From Norana najaformis (Eukaryota; Annelida; Clitellata; Crassiclitellata; Hormogastridae), in the NCBI GenBank assembly GCA_964023275.1, contig OZ029913.1, forward strand, positions 43,338,757-43,402,756: 64,000 bases of DNA. Reading direction: 5' to 3'. The position numbers were made by a program, and so were the translations under genes. Below the pieces are notes generated by a model, which ran no database searches, was not told the DNA's origin, and worked only from the letters and a program-made list of their open reading frames with translations. Shown here piece after piece: positions 33,151-43,786 of this stretch. The number at the start of each line of letters is the position of its first letter. Positions within the stretch are counted from its first letter, which is position 1.

Positions 33151-34380
33151 TATCTGATATTATTACGAGTCTCTTCGTACCCAAATCGGAAAATTTTGCA
33201 TTGTAATTGCTGGACCTTCTATGTGGGATTCCTTGCCTGAAGCGTTCGCTGATTTAACTCAACCGCATCTGCTTCAAGTGAATGTGAAAAGGTGACACCT
33301 TATGTAAATAGAATTATATTTCTCACTCTGCATGGAGTATAGTAAAACGACGTAGTCCTTCAAAGTTGCTTTGTAATTTGGTGGTTCTTCACGCAGGACA
33401 AATAGTCATTTCCCATCCTTTGACATCTTATATGACTGTGGATGTAAACAGTATGTCAAATATAACACTGATGCTCAGCAAAAGGTAAGGCAATGCTATG
33501 AAAGGTAATTTATGGTTTGGTAAGGTAAGATAAGGGAAATTAGGTAAGCCTATATGTAATTTCAGGTTAGATAAACGAAGGTTAAGTTATACCGGTAATC
33601 TATCGTTAGATAAGGTAAGATAAAGCAAGGTTAAGTAAAGGTAAGAAAAACTAAGTTTAGGTTAGAACCGTTAGATTATCCAGCGGGTACTATAGTAACT
33701 ATAGGTTGCTGTACACCACACCATACCTATAGGACTTTAGGCCATGAATGGATCAATTTGAATCTCATGTTCTAAATATTTTTGAGGCGATACTGCGCTT
33801 ATAAAGATTATTTTTATTTAAATCACAAAACGAATAAAAAAAATTTTGATCTATATAATCAGTGTTTAAAGAGTAAACAAAGTCACCAAGTAAACTTACA
33901 GCAGATCTTCAAACACACGAGTCTCTGGTTTACGACACGTAACACTAATACACTTAACCCAGTAAAATACATGACCCCAATTCCCTATGGAGTCTCCCTT
34001 ATCATTCATTCGTTCATTCTAAGTATTTATATAGCGCCCTAGCCTTAAGATATTTTGAAAGGGCGATTGTATCGATTGTTTTCTTCTTTTAGGTCTACCT
34101 GAGCCAGAAACCAATGACCCCAAAGTCCTGAACACGGGGCCATCCGTTGCAGGTTTTGCGCATATGACTGTTTAACTGTATGCTCAGCTGACGTCTGTAT
34201 ACAAAGGTGAATTCAGGGGCAATAGGCCTACGACCAAAGCCTCGTTTGATTTAAGGGGAGACACGCCATTGAGTCCCTCGAAACTAGTTACGGCAAAGGT
34301 TGCCTACTAAGTCTGTAAAGTCGAAAAAGGTAATGATAAAACTGAAAAGAAAAAAATAGAAGCCGAGAAGGTCCTAAATA
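33151..34380. other. Unassigned, with (GGTAA)n-type repeats
   Basis: 33480-33665 carries degenerate aaggtaagataagg units, similar to the ttacctta tails after SINE B copies but in reverse. Reverse LINE-terminus motif tatagcgccc at about 34030. No gene is seen. Confidence 0.4.
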
Positions 34381-35312
34381 CAATGGCGTAGCTAAGAGGC
34401 GAGTGGTGCGGCCAGCCCGGGCGGCTTTTGTCCAACTGAGGGGGGCAAATGTAACGGCAAAATGAAAGTTTTAAAGACTGCACCCAATATATCAACAGTG
34501 ATCAAATACAAGACACCGAGAGCCTATGTGCCAAAGATCAAAAGATTGTGTCTAGTTTCATATCTGGAGTTTTCAGGAATTTTTATTTATTTACGCCTGT
34601 CATAGTTTTCAGACCCAAAGCGTCAGGTTCTAGCATAAGGCATGAGACCCTGTAGGTAGTCTCCTCGCTGAACTTTCCCTAAGGTCAGTGCCGGCCTTTG
34701 GGGTAGTTCAGCGAGGCAACATCATAAGCAGTGGCACTGATTCATAAAGTTGTCAAATATTTGTAATGTGAAATATCCAATATCAGTATTTTTGTTCATC
34801 ACTTTGTGCATATCACTTGCCTTTATCAAAAATGAAGCGACAGAAACTGAGAAGACCTCAGTCTAGGAAATTTTGAGAATAGAGCAACAGCTGTAACCAG
34901 TTCCATGGAGTTAATGGCCGTTTTTTAGAGACAATAATTCATCAGCAGTTTTGGATGACCAGCACAATGGATCCAACGATTCGCAGAAGTGTCATTAGTC
35001 AGTAAATAGAGGTAAAGAGTATCATGATCTGATGGAGTTAAGCTCAGAAGTAGGCCTACCACTAATTCCTGAATATAAACTGTAAGTTATGAAATTACTA
35101 CTCAAGACGTTAGCTCGGCTTTAACTCCTAAGCAGATCTAGAAGGATGAAGTGCTTGTTGGGTTTTTGGTGCCATAATATTATGTCCTCGATTAATGTTC
35201 ATTAATGACATTAATCTCTAAATTGCTGTTTTCGCGAAAATTCTAAATTTCTATTCGGAGCGACGATTGCCCTCACTCGCACCGGTGGCAAGAATGCCTA
35301 GCTACACCACTG
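34381..35312. mobile_element. Non-autonomous DNA transposon with imperfect TIRs
   Basis: The left end caatggcgtagctaag (34381) and the complement of the right end, cagtggtgtagctagg (35297-35312), are imperfect inverted repeats of a type common in hAT MITEs. The terminus-proximal motif gcgagtg occurs at both ends. Flanking octamers are only half identical. A different hAT-like terminus, cagtgccggcctttgg (34687), lies inside and may be a nested element. Confidence 0.5.
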
Positions 35313-35899
35313 CACAAGTATTAAAAAAAACTGAGAAGCTAAAAAGATCATTAAGACCTTAAAAACCCCATCAAGCCCAATATCAGCGAAGTTAAGTGTG
35401 GCCTTACTTACTTGACCCATTCCTCTATGTAAACTCCTGCTTGATGCGCCACTGTGCCCGCACAAAATTCCACAGCTGGATGACAGAGAAATGTGCACAT
35501 GAAAACTTGTCCTGTATGAGTCCATTCGTTCGAGACCAGGCAAGCGCGAAATCATGAAACTGAACTATATAGTTTATTGTCGTCAATTTGATGACCAATA
35601 TTAACACAAAGGTAGGATATGAAACTGAAAGCAGACAATGCAATGGCATCACAAACGTCACTTGACTAGAAGAAATATTGCACAGGTTCCGATTAGTCTA
35701 AGCAATTCTAACACGATGATAACCAATGACAGTCTCCTAAAATGCGCTATATAGTTGATTATCCATACATACAGTATCATTCGAAGTATCGACAAAGTAG
35801 CTCTGCCTAATACCATACATCTAATATCTGCGTGATAGTCATATGCGGTGACGTACGGGATTACGCGTAAAACGTTGGTAAAATTGTAAATTGTACACG
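35313..35899. other. Unassigned
   Basis: No gene is seen. An LINE-type terminus motif, tgcgctatatag, lies at about 35743. Confidence 0.35.
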
Positions 35900-35985
35900 T
35901 TTTTCTATAGCGACCGTGTGGTCCAGACCCTATCGGGTGAGATCCTTCACCACCGCTACACGCCATTTAAGGTAATCTGTAACGC
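35900..35985 (-). mobile_element. SINE family A copy, short
   Basis: ttctatagcgaccgtgtggt, then tcgggtgagatccttcacca, then cgccatttaaggt, with an internal deletion relative to 45301-45490. Confidence 0.6.
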
Positions 35986-36159
35986 CTTTTCGAAAAACAG
36001 TGTCATGAGAAACTTGGTCCAGAGGCTGATACTCAAACACGACAACGGTCAATCCAACAACTCGGGACATCCTTCATAATACGAATTTTGGACGCAGATG
36101 CGTCATAGATTTTTATGTTAACAGTATTCCGTGAGGAACGTGTACACAGTGTTTGCATC

Positions 36160-36207
36160 ATCATAGTCGTTCGTGATCATAGTCTTTCGTTATCATAGTT
36201 TTTCGTG
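36160..36207. repeat. 16-bp tandem repeat at the mab-21 stop codon
   Basis: Three units ATCATAGTCGTTCGTG, ATCATAGTCTTTCGTT and ATCATAGTTTTTCGTG. The next 16 bases (36208-36223), which contain the stop and last codons of the mab-21-like gene, match the unit at about 11 of 16 positions. Confidence 0.9.
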
Positions 36208-36208
36208 A

Positions 36209-37288
36209 TCACAGCTTCTCGAGACTGCGCGAATTGGTGAGCAGTTCGCGCAGTATCCGCCAGGCCTGTTTTGCGGCGTTGTCCATTGACGAGGCCGATT
36301 TACCGCGGAAGAGGTCGAGGTTCGGCAGAAAGTAGTGCGGACATCGTCGGTTCTGAAGACAGGAGATGAGCTGGAGGAGGATGCCGTTGATGCGGTCTCC
36401 GAGACACGTCTCGTCCCACTCCATCTCCCGGGGATGCTTCTCACACTCGTAGAGCAGCAGCGTCTTGAGATGGTAGCTCTCGATCGGTTTTCCCGGCAGA
36501 TCGAGATGCTTGTCACGCAGCGTCTTCAGGATGCTGAGACACTTGCGTCTGCATCCGCCAAGCAACAGCATCATCTCGGCCTGCTGGAACGAGATGACCC
36601 AGGCGTCGCCCTCGGCCGCCGACTGCTTGTCCTTCATGTAGATACTTTCCCGCGACAGCAGGTCGAATCCCTCCGTCTTCACTTCGGCCACGAGGTTCGG
36701 GTTCGGCCATGGGATGTGAGGGATCGGCCAGTGGGCTGCACTCCGCGGCCAGATCCCGGCGCACTTGAACGCCGGAGTTATCTGAACGACATAGCGCTCG
36801 CGGATGCGTAGCTTGACCTCCGATGTGTCCGACATCATCTTAACCGACTCGCGGTAGCTGCACTTGTCCACTGCCTGGGCCATCAGCGTCTGGAACCTCG
36901 AGCGGATCTTTCGTGCGGAGAGGTAACCGGAAGCAGTAATGAACTCGACCCAGAGCGACATGGATCGCTTCCGTCCGTCGCTGAGTTTCAGAACCGCGCA
37001 TCCGGGGATTGCTCCGTCGTCGACAAAGTTGAAGACGCCCATCTGGTTGAGGTATAGGATGACCTCAAAGTCCGTGGGCGAGACGACGTTCAGTCCTTCG
37101 AAGTGACCATTGATCTCCGTCAGGGAGCTGATGAAGCGAGGTTCCTGGACCTCGACCTCCTTCAGTACGTCCTGGACGATCTTGCAGATCTCACGAATCG
37201 TCTTGGCGATACCAGCCTTTCGTGTGTGAACCCGCTCGTTGTAGTACTTGTTCAGCTGGAAGAGCAGTTTGCTCTGCGCGGCCATCAT
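36209..37288 (-). CDS. mab21l: Mab-21-like protein (MAB21L1/L2 orthologue), single exon
   Basis: One uninterrupted frame of 359 codons, the exact length of vertebrate MAB21L1 and MAB21L2. Start is ATG 37288 (MMAAQSKLLFQLNKYYNERV); the open frame runs three codons further upstream only through a TTG. Near-identical family blocks: VEVQEPRFISSL (residues 45-56, with Arg51, mutated in human MAB21L2 eye disease), LYLNQMGVFNFVDDG, KLSDGRKRSMSLWVEFITAS, YLSARKIRSRFQTL, WPRSAAHWP, GGCRRKCLSILKTLRDKHL, CLGDRINGILLQLISCLQ, CPHYFLPNLDLF and the C-terminal SLEKL. The Mab-21 domain has the nucleotidyltransferase fold shared with cGAS; the acidic pair here is D73-F-E75 where vertebrates have Glu-Phe-Glu, and catalysis by MAB21L proteins is not established. 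Function in animals: nuclear/cytoplasmic developmental regulator of eye, nervous system and body wall. Intronless coding sequence is usual for this family. Confidence 0.97.
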   Translation of the reverse strand: MMAAQSKLLFQLNKYYNERVHTRKAGIAKTIREICKIVQDVLKEVEVQEPRFISSLTEINGHFEGLNVVSPTDFEVILYLNQMGVFNFVDDGAIPGCAVLKLSDGRKRSMSLWVEFITASGYLSARKIRSRFQTLMAQAVDKCSYRESVKMMSDTSEVKLRIRERYVVQITPAFKCAGIWPRSAAHWPIPHIPWPNPNLVAEVKTEGFDLLSRESIYMKDKQSAAEGDAWVISFQQAEMMLLLGGCRRKCLSILKTLRDKHLDLPGKPIESYHLKTLLLYECEKHPREMEWDETCLGDRINGILLQLISCLQNRRCPHYFLPNLDLFRGKSASSMDNAAKQAWRILRELLTNSRSLEKL

Positions 37289-38239
37289 CTTTACCAATTT
37301 TCAGACTATATATCGGCAAATGTTGCGTATGAAGGAGAGAGCTACGAGCTCTTTGAGGGTCACAAGATATGTTGGCTAGCGAAAAGACCTCTACAAATGA
37401 AACGACGATGAATTTTCAAGTGAATGGCCTATTAGTGAACCATCTACCGATAAATAATGCGGAAAGTTGTATAGCGATACGTTCTCAAACGATCTTTAAA
37501 TCCACCAGATTTAGGTATGCCTATATGATTTCAAAGGGAGAGCTTATTACTGGAATGAATGGAAAATCTGCCAATAAATATTGCGAAAGAACTGACTTTT
37601 AAAAGCATCGAGAAATCTTCAAAAACAGATTCAAGTGCGACGATATTAAAACCTTTCCACGATTAGCAACCAAAATAGTTTAACGTATGAGTTTCTGTCT
37701 ATATCTTCTCAAATATCTTTCGATAATCTAAAAATAACTCAGTAGGCCTAAATCTTACACAGACATGTATCATAAACAGACCAAACGAGGATCAATCGAA
37801 CAATGCACATTTGTAGCGTATCGTACCTGGCTATAATAGAGTCTTCCACTTCTGTGACATTTTCGAAGGTCGTATCCGTGATGTACGAGTTCAAGAACGT
37901 TTGAAGAATTCATCAACGACTTGAAAAGCCACAAGATCCTCCTCTGGAGGCGTCTATAAGTGAGATGAAATTCACAAAGTCTTAGCCAGATGTGTAAAGT
38001 GCAAACTGAACACGCGTTGTAACTCCGAGAATCTAATAGGTTCTTGCGTATTAAAGATGGTGGATTTCGCTATTAGTTTACCGACTGCTCAAAGCGCTCT
38101 TAACATTTATAAGAAAATAGGAAAAGCGATTGCGAGTATAAAAGTTAGTTCCTACACACACGTTGTAACTCCAAGAAAATGCTGAGTTGTGAGTATTCGA
38201 GATTGTTAGTTATGCAACTAGTTTAAATCGGCTTTCAAA
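37289..38239 (-). other. 5' flank or leader of the mab-21-like gene
   Basis: AT-rich, unique sequence with no frame of interest. May contain the 5' UTR or a leader intron. tatatatag-like sequence at about 37306-37314 (minus: ccgatatatagtc) lies only 20 bp before the ATG. Confidence 0.4.
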
Positions 38240-38980
38240 GAGTTCGTCTGGAATTCGCTCGGCAGTGTTCGTGGAACGATATTCTGCAGCATTCTTTTTC
38301 GCCGAACTTCGTGCTCTATTATCCGAATCCCGTTCAACTCTGTTCATCGAGAAACTGACGAAATTGTTCGCCCGACATCCACGAAGAATCTTTGAACCGC
38401 GATTTGCTTCAGGCGTTTGTTGTCAGCGACCACCTGTTTGCGAAACACCATGCAGGCATCGCCGGATTGAGTAGACTCTCCAGTGTGGCTTGGCTTGGTA
38501 TCGAGCGTTGTCCAAACGATTCTAATGCGGTGGGTGTGTGAAAAACCAGAACAGGAGTCGTTATCCTAACGAGCGCAGAATCGCTCTATACGATGTGCTG
38601 TCAATCGTTTCCTGGCACCGCCCATGCGTCTACGACGCACGTTCCCTATTGGTCGCTTCATCGCTGCAGCGTTCCAGCGTTGAGCCGCATCAGCCTGTCT
38701 CGGTTGCTGCCGCAGGCGAGACTGACGTCTGTCTCTCGCGCCGGAACAACGGGTTGCTTCTTCGTGAGGCTGGAGATCGGGATGCTCAGATTTCGCAATT
38801 CGCTTCTCTCACAAAGATGTCAATTCCAGCATCGGATGTCAGACTTCTTCGCCTCAGGTTTCGTGCGTCTGGGGTTCTTCAGCCGTTTTACGTCTCAGAA
38901 AACCTCGTTTGCTGTGCGCTGCTCTCTGTGGAAACTATCGCAGTGCCGAACTGGAGCAATTCCGAGTTGAACGATGCTGC
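38240..38980 (-). promoter_or_regulatory. Candidate mab-21 promoter (CpG-rich, CCAAT box)
   Basis: The only CpG-rich unique block 5' of the mab-21-like gene, 1.0-1.7 kb before its ATG. It contains an inverted CCAAT box (ctattggtcg, 38646-38655; on the gene's strand gaccaatag). Open frames through it (38538-39107) are not protein-like. Promoter role is inferred from position and composition. Confidence 0.4.
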
Positions 38981-38989
38981 TAAAATGCT

Positions 38990-39220
38990 CATTCATTCAT
39001 TCAGTCAGTCAGTCAGTCATTCAGTCAGTCAGCCATTCATTTGCCTGGTGGATGGAATAGAAATGATAATAATTATTATTATTGTTACCATAATTATTTT
39101 AATGTAATAATAAGAATTATTATTTTCATGTTATTATTATCAATATTATTATTATTTTAATATTAATATTGTTTATTTATTTATTCTATTGTTTGTAACT
39201 AGCCACTGCACCTGCCAAGA
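38990..39220. repeat. (TTCA)n/(GTCA)n and AT-rich simple sequence
   Basis: cattcattcattcagtcagtcagtcag at 38992-39030, then attattattattgtt-type sequence to about 39220. Confidence 0.75.
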
Positions 39221-39324
39221 CATGAATGACTAAATAAATAATAGCTTAATTAATTAAATACATCGGCAGACATCATGCGTCTTCATAATTACAGACATTG
39301 AATAACGGTGACCTGCGACCCATA

Positions 39325-39985
39325 TTTCTCCTCCTCCTCCAAAGCTCCTTTATTCATGAAGAATATAAACTATCTTTTATTCTTGTTTCTTCTTCCTCCT
39401 GCTATTCTTATTCAATCCTCTTCTTCCTCCCTTTCCTCCTCTTCTTCATCATTCGCCTCCTCCTGCTGGTCATATGATCTTCCTCCTCATCTTCCTATTG
39501 TTATTAATTTCATCTTCGTGTTCCTCCTCATCTTCCCCTCTTCCTCTTTATACACTTCCTCCTACTCTTCCTCATCCTCTTCCATCTCGTGCTACCAAAC
39601 CGCCTCCTCCTCTTCCTCCAGCTATTCATTTGCATCTTCTTCTCGTGTTCTTCCTCCTCTCCCACATTTTCTTCCTCTTTATCATCTTCTTCTTCATCTT
39701 CTTTATCCTCATATTCTTCCTCCTCTCCCTCATCTTTTTCCTCTTAATCTTTTTTATCTGCATAGTCTTCCTTTTCTTCATCATCTTCTTCCTCTTTATC
39801 TTCTTTATCCTCATATTCTTTCTCCTCTTCCGCATCCTCTTCACCTTACTTCGTGCTATCTTTTTATCCTCCTCATCGTCGTCCTCTGCACCTTCTTTCT
39901 ACTTCTCTTTCTCCTCATCTCTGTTTTCCTCATATCCCTCATCTTCACCTCTTCCTCCTCCTGATCTTCCTCTTTCTCACAACAT
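39325..39985 (+). repeat. 650-bp polypyrimidine tract
   Basis: Almost only C and T on the plus strand (ctcctcttcttcctc-type units) for about 650 bp. The two overlapping frames of more than 200 codons here are Ser/Leu/Phe-rich artefacts. Such tracts can adopt triplex (H-DNA) structure. Confidence 0.9.
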
Positions 39986-40423
39986 GTTGCAAACGACTCG
40001 GCATCCAACCTCCCACGCATGCGCCTACGCATGCGCGCGCACGCAAGGCGCGTTATCGGGACCGCGTCAAGTAACAGGTGACCGGCGTCACTACGATGCA
40101 ATAAGCACAAGTTCCAGACTCGTAATTACGAACAGCAGACGTTAAAAGATCAGCTACAATATGCCCGCCTTGCCTTGTCTTGCCTAGCTTGTATTTTCCT
40201 GCCTTGTATTTCTTGCCTCGTTCCTTTCCACGTCTCGGTACCATATTTTCTTCTGAGCGTATCTAATCTGACCTAACCTGACCTTAATTCAGTATCCTGC
40301 ATGCCTCGCATGACCCGCCTTACCTTACACTCTTAACCAAATGCCTGACAACAGCAGTGTAGCCAGAACGCTCTAAGAAATCAATTGTCTGGTCATCAGT
40401 CAATCAATCAAGTAATCACTCAC

Positions 40424-40456
<33 letters not shown>

Positions 40457-41369
40457 CACACATGAGTTGAACCCCGACAGTAGAGTGTGGTCATTTATTT
40501 TCATTGACATGCTCTCAGTTGCTGCTCCCCTTATATATAGAACCGTCTACCACAAAATCCCGACTGGCCAACTCGCTGCCATTGTTTAGATCACATGTCA
40601 ACATCGGCTAGTTCACTCTGTCCATCGCATGACTCCGTTTTTGCCTCAAGCGAACATTCATCCGCCACTCAGATTCAGATCCACTGAATTTCGCGCGTGC
40701 ATGACAATTACTTTACATAAACAAACAAAAAATTAATTAATAAATAAAGCCCCCTATGGTCAACGTTTTTTTTTTGAAATTCCGTAAGTATATATGTTTA
40801 TGAACATTTGCAGCGTCTTTCGGTACCTTCCAAAAGCGCTATATAAATAAATATTTGTCATATTCACGCCAGTAATTCGTCAAGATGGCGGATATGCTCG
40901 ACCTCCCACAGAATTTCCGCAATCCATTACGTCTCCCGAATCAACACAAATTGGATAATACGAAGTATCTCCAGATTTATCGCCATATGCATCCTGTGCA
41001 GAGTAGAAGTAGACGCCGAGGTTGAAGAGCTTCTTTCGTTAGGGAACTCGGTCCCTCTGCTGCAGTCGGCGTCAAAAGCCAAGTCTATAACGACGCTGTC
41101 CATTAGAAAACAGACAAATCGTGTTAGTCATGCTTTTACCGACAATGGACTCGGCCTAACTTCATTACCGTCTGCATTACCGTCTTGCCTCGGGCGTCGC
41201 ATAGAGGGGCATTAGCGAGACGGAAGGAAGGACTGAAAGGCGGATAGACAAGCTGACAGATGGACGGACAAGCAGACGGACAGATAGACTGATGGACAGA
41301 TGACAAAGGGTGATCGACTGACCGGAGTACGACCGACCGAATCGTTGATCTCCGCCGAGATCTAGAATT
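39986..41369. other. Gene-free, short repeats
   Basis: gcgcctacgcatgcgcgcgc at about 40020-40040, (AATC)n at 40403-40453, a LINE-type terminus agcgctatataaataaata at 40835 and (GACA)n-type sequence at 41230-41310. Otherwise unassigned. Confidence 0.4.
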
Positions 41370-42060
41370 CTATACTTCTCCTTCTCTGTCTCAATCCTTC
41401 CATCCCACACTCCTTCCTATTCCCCGCTGCCTTTCTGCATTCCTGTGTTCTTCCTTCTCTGTTCCCTGTTTGCTTCTTTTCCTTTTCCTTCTCCCCTTTC
41501 CTTCCTCTTTCCTTCGCTCCTCCTGCTTTCACGACTTCCAGAATCCCTGCGTTCCTCTTTCCTTTCACTATTCCTCATATTTTTCCTTCAAAGTACCTCT
41601 TTCACTTTCTCCTTTCCATGTCTCAACTCCGATATTTTTCTTCATTCTTCTCACCTTCTTGAACCTTTCCCTCACCTTCCTTTACTCTCACACTCATTCC
41701 CTTTTCCTCCTTCCATGCTTTTCTGCTTCCATTCTCCTTCTTTCTTTCCCGTCCTTTTCACTCCTTTTTCACCTCCTTCCCTTCCCTTACTCCTTTCTTT
41801 GCCTTAATCCTAGCCATTTCTTCTACTTTCCTTGCCTTCTTCCTAGTATTTTCCTTTTCCTTCCTCCTACCTCATCCTTCTCATCATCTGTCCTTCACCC
41901 TCTCCTTTTGTTGCCTTCCTCTTTTCCTTTTCTTCTTTTTCTTTCTTTTCTTCTCCTCCTTCTTTACCTTCTTTGCTGCCATCCTCCTCTGCTCCAACCC
42001 CCTTCCTTCTTGTTTTCCTTTCCTTGCCTCCGTCTTCCCCTCTCCCTCATCAATCGTTAG
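41370..42060 (+). repeat. 690-bp polypyrimidine tract
   Basis: Second long C/T-only region (cttccttttcttctttttc-type). Frames at 41445-41807 and 41470-42060 are artefacts of composition. Confidence 0.9.
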
Positions 42061-42277
42061 TCGTCTTTCTTTAGCGCCGATGTCCAACCTCGTTTGCCTT
42101 TCATTTGTCAGCGACTTTCGACCGACAACCAAAATAATTACTTACAAGCAGACCATCAATTCTCGCACGACACACCCACACACAACTGATCTATTGAGAA
42201 GTTTCTCCATAGGCGCTATATAAATGCTCGATCACATTATCGGCCTATATTAGAACCCTACTGTATTTTCATTTCTG

Positions 42278-42575
42278 TGTGTACCATAGCCTAGCGGTTA
42301 GACTGCTGGACTAGCAACTCTGAGTTCAAGGGTTCAAATATCCGCCTGTAGAGTAGAAAGACGTTTCGAGATTTCTGCTCCCTCTAGCGATGTCAGCAGA
42401 AAATGAATTCACTGATTGTAGCCTACACTGTCGGTGGAAAGATCAGGCGGTGAGGAGAGGACTGGCCATCCGCCCCCATATGCCGAGACTGTAAAAAAAT
42501 GAAGCTGCAAACACTTCATACCCACAGATGCCTCTCGGAGTGAGCTCAAGGGACTGCTCTTGTCTTACCCCCCCC
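42278..42575 (+). mobile_element. SINE family B copy, near full length
   Basis: Head: A-box-like tagcctagcggttagac and B box GGGTTCAAATATCC. Body: tttctgctccctctagcga, cactgtcggtggaaagatca, agaggactggccatccgccc, then aaaaatgaagctgcaaacac and tgcctctcggagtgagctc. The (TTACC)n-like tail expected for the family appears at 42980-43030 after a minisatellite expansion. Confidence 0.8.
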
Positions 42576-42675
42576 TTCGTTTGACTCTCTTCAACATATA
42601 TTTTTAGCCTAAGTTCAGTCGCACTTGTTTTTATCAGTTGCATAGCTAAGTGCGCAACGCATTTGACAGCGACTT

Positions 42676-42892
42676 AAAGACGCTACATTAAGACTCTACA
42701 TTAAGATGCTACATTAAGACGCTACATTAAGACGTTACATTAAGACGTTGCATTAAGGCGCTACATTAAGACGTTACATTAAGACTCTACATTAAGACGC
42801 TACATTAAGACGCTACATTAAGATGCTACATTAAGACGCTACATTAAGATGCTACATTCAGACGCTACATTAAGACGCTACATTAAGACGTT
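42676..42892. repeat. 13-bp minisatellite, about 16 units
   Basis: Units GACGCTACATTAA with variants GACTCT, GATGCT and GACGTT before ACATTAA. Sixteen near-perfect copies and one degenerate copy. Confidence 0.95.
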
Positions 42893-43030
42893 ACAATAAC
42901 AGGCTGCATTGATACATATATAAATACATGAATAAATAGCCTACATACTTTACATAGGCATGCAATAAATGGGGGATTTTACCTTAATTTATCTTATCTT
43001 ACCTTATTTTTCTCACCTGACGTACCTTAT

Positions 43031-43674
43031 TGTCACAAAATGCGCTATAGTATAGCTTACGCAGGAAACTTGGACGTCTGGTGGAAAGGTAGAATGGGCG
43101 GTTGTGCTGGGTGACCGAGAAGGAGGCGGGATGTCTAGAAGGTCTGAAGGCAGTCGCTGGGTTTAGTCAGTCGCTGAGGGAGAAAGCGAACTGAGGGAGT
43201 CGTTGGTCGGAGCGACAGGAGCTAGCAGAAGAGTTCGGGGAATTCGAGGAGGAGTCGGTCGAAAGGGCAGGAGGAGAGAGGCCGTGACCCCAGTAACCTG
43301 AGAAGCCAAAATGCTTAACCTCCTATAGTTTTCGTCTTCCCCGACTGGTTGGTTGAGAAAAAACTGTGGTCCAGTCAAGTTCTTCTGGGAGTTCTTCTAC
43401 TCGGCTGATGAAGAGGGTGGAACAGAGCTACGCTAACGCCGGAAGCCCGATTATTCTCTGCTGCTTCCTTTGGACGTTGTGTATTCGATTCGTGAAAGAT
43501 TGATTTTGATATTTCTTGTTAATAGGAATTTATGAAAGTTGTCGATAATTAGGTCGAATGAAGGATCGTTGTATATATAGTAAACTGTAAATAGACTTTT
43601 GTAAATAACACGTGTGCGAATATACGCTCAGGTTCTGTTATAAATTCCGAGTAGGGGTAAACGAATTCGCGACA
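43031..43674. mobile_element. Candidate solo LTR
   Basis: 644 bp starting TGTCAC and ending GCGACA (short inverted ends TGTC[A/G]C), flanked by CTTAT and CTTAC, a 5-bp near-duplication in ttacctta-type target. It carries a TATA-like tgtatatatag (about 43571) and a downstream AT-rich stretch, as in Ty3/Gypsy-type LTRs. No internal region or second LTR is seen, so it would be a solo LTR. Orientation is assumed plus from the TATA-like site. Confidence 0.5.
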
Positions 43675-43786
43675 CTTACCTTAACTTAGGCCTACTTACC
43701 TCACCTTTTCTCGTCTATCATTGCCTTGGTGAGATCACTACATAATACGACATATAGGCACATATTACTTTATATCAATACATACT

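Noticed and set aside
37289-37297. Three extra N-terminal codons for the mab-21-like protein
   Set aside because: The first of them is TTG, not ATG; the ATG at 37288 gives exactly the family length of 359.
39308-40145. Frames of 218 and 223 codons on the plus strand
   Set aside because: Overlapping Ser/Leu/Phe-rich frames of a pyrimidine-only tract; composition alone keeps them open.
41445-42060. Frames of 120 and 196 codons
   Set aside because: Same cause: second polypyrimidine tract.
26776-42892. CRISPR-like arrays at the 14-bp and 13-bp repeats
   Set aside because: Units are directly abutting with no unique spacers, and the DNA is eukaryotic: these are minisatellites.
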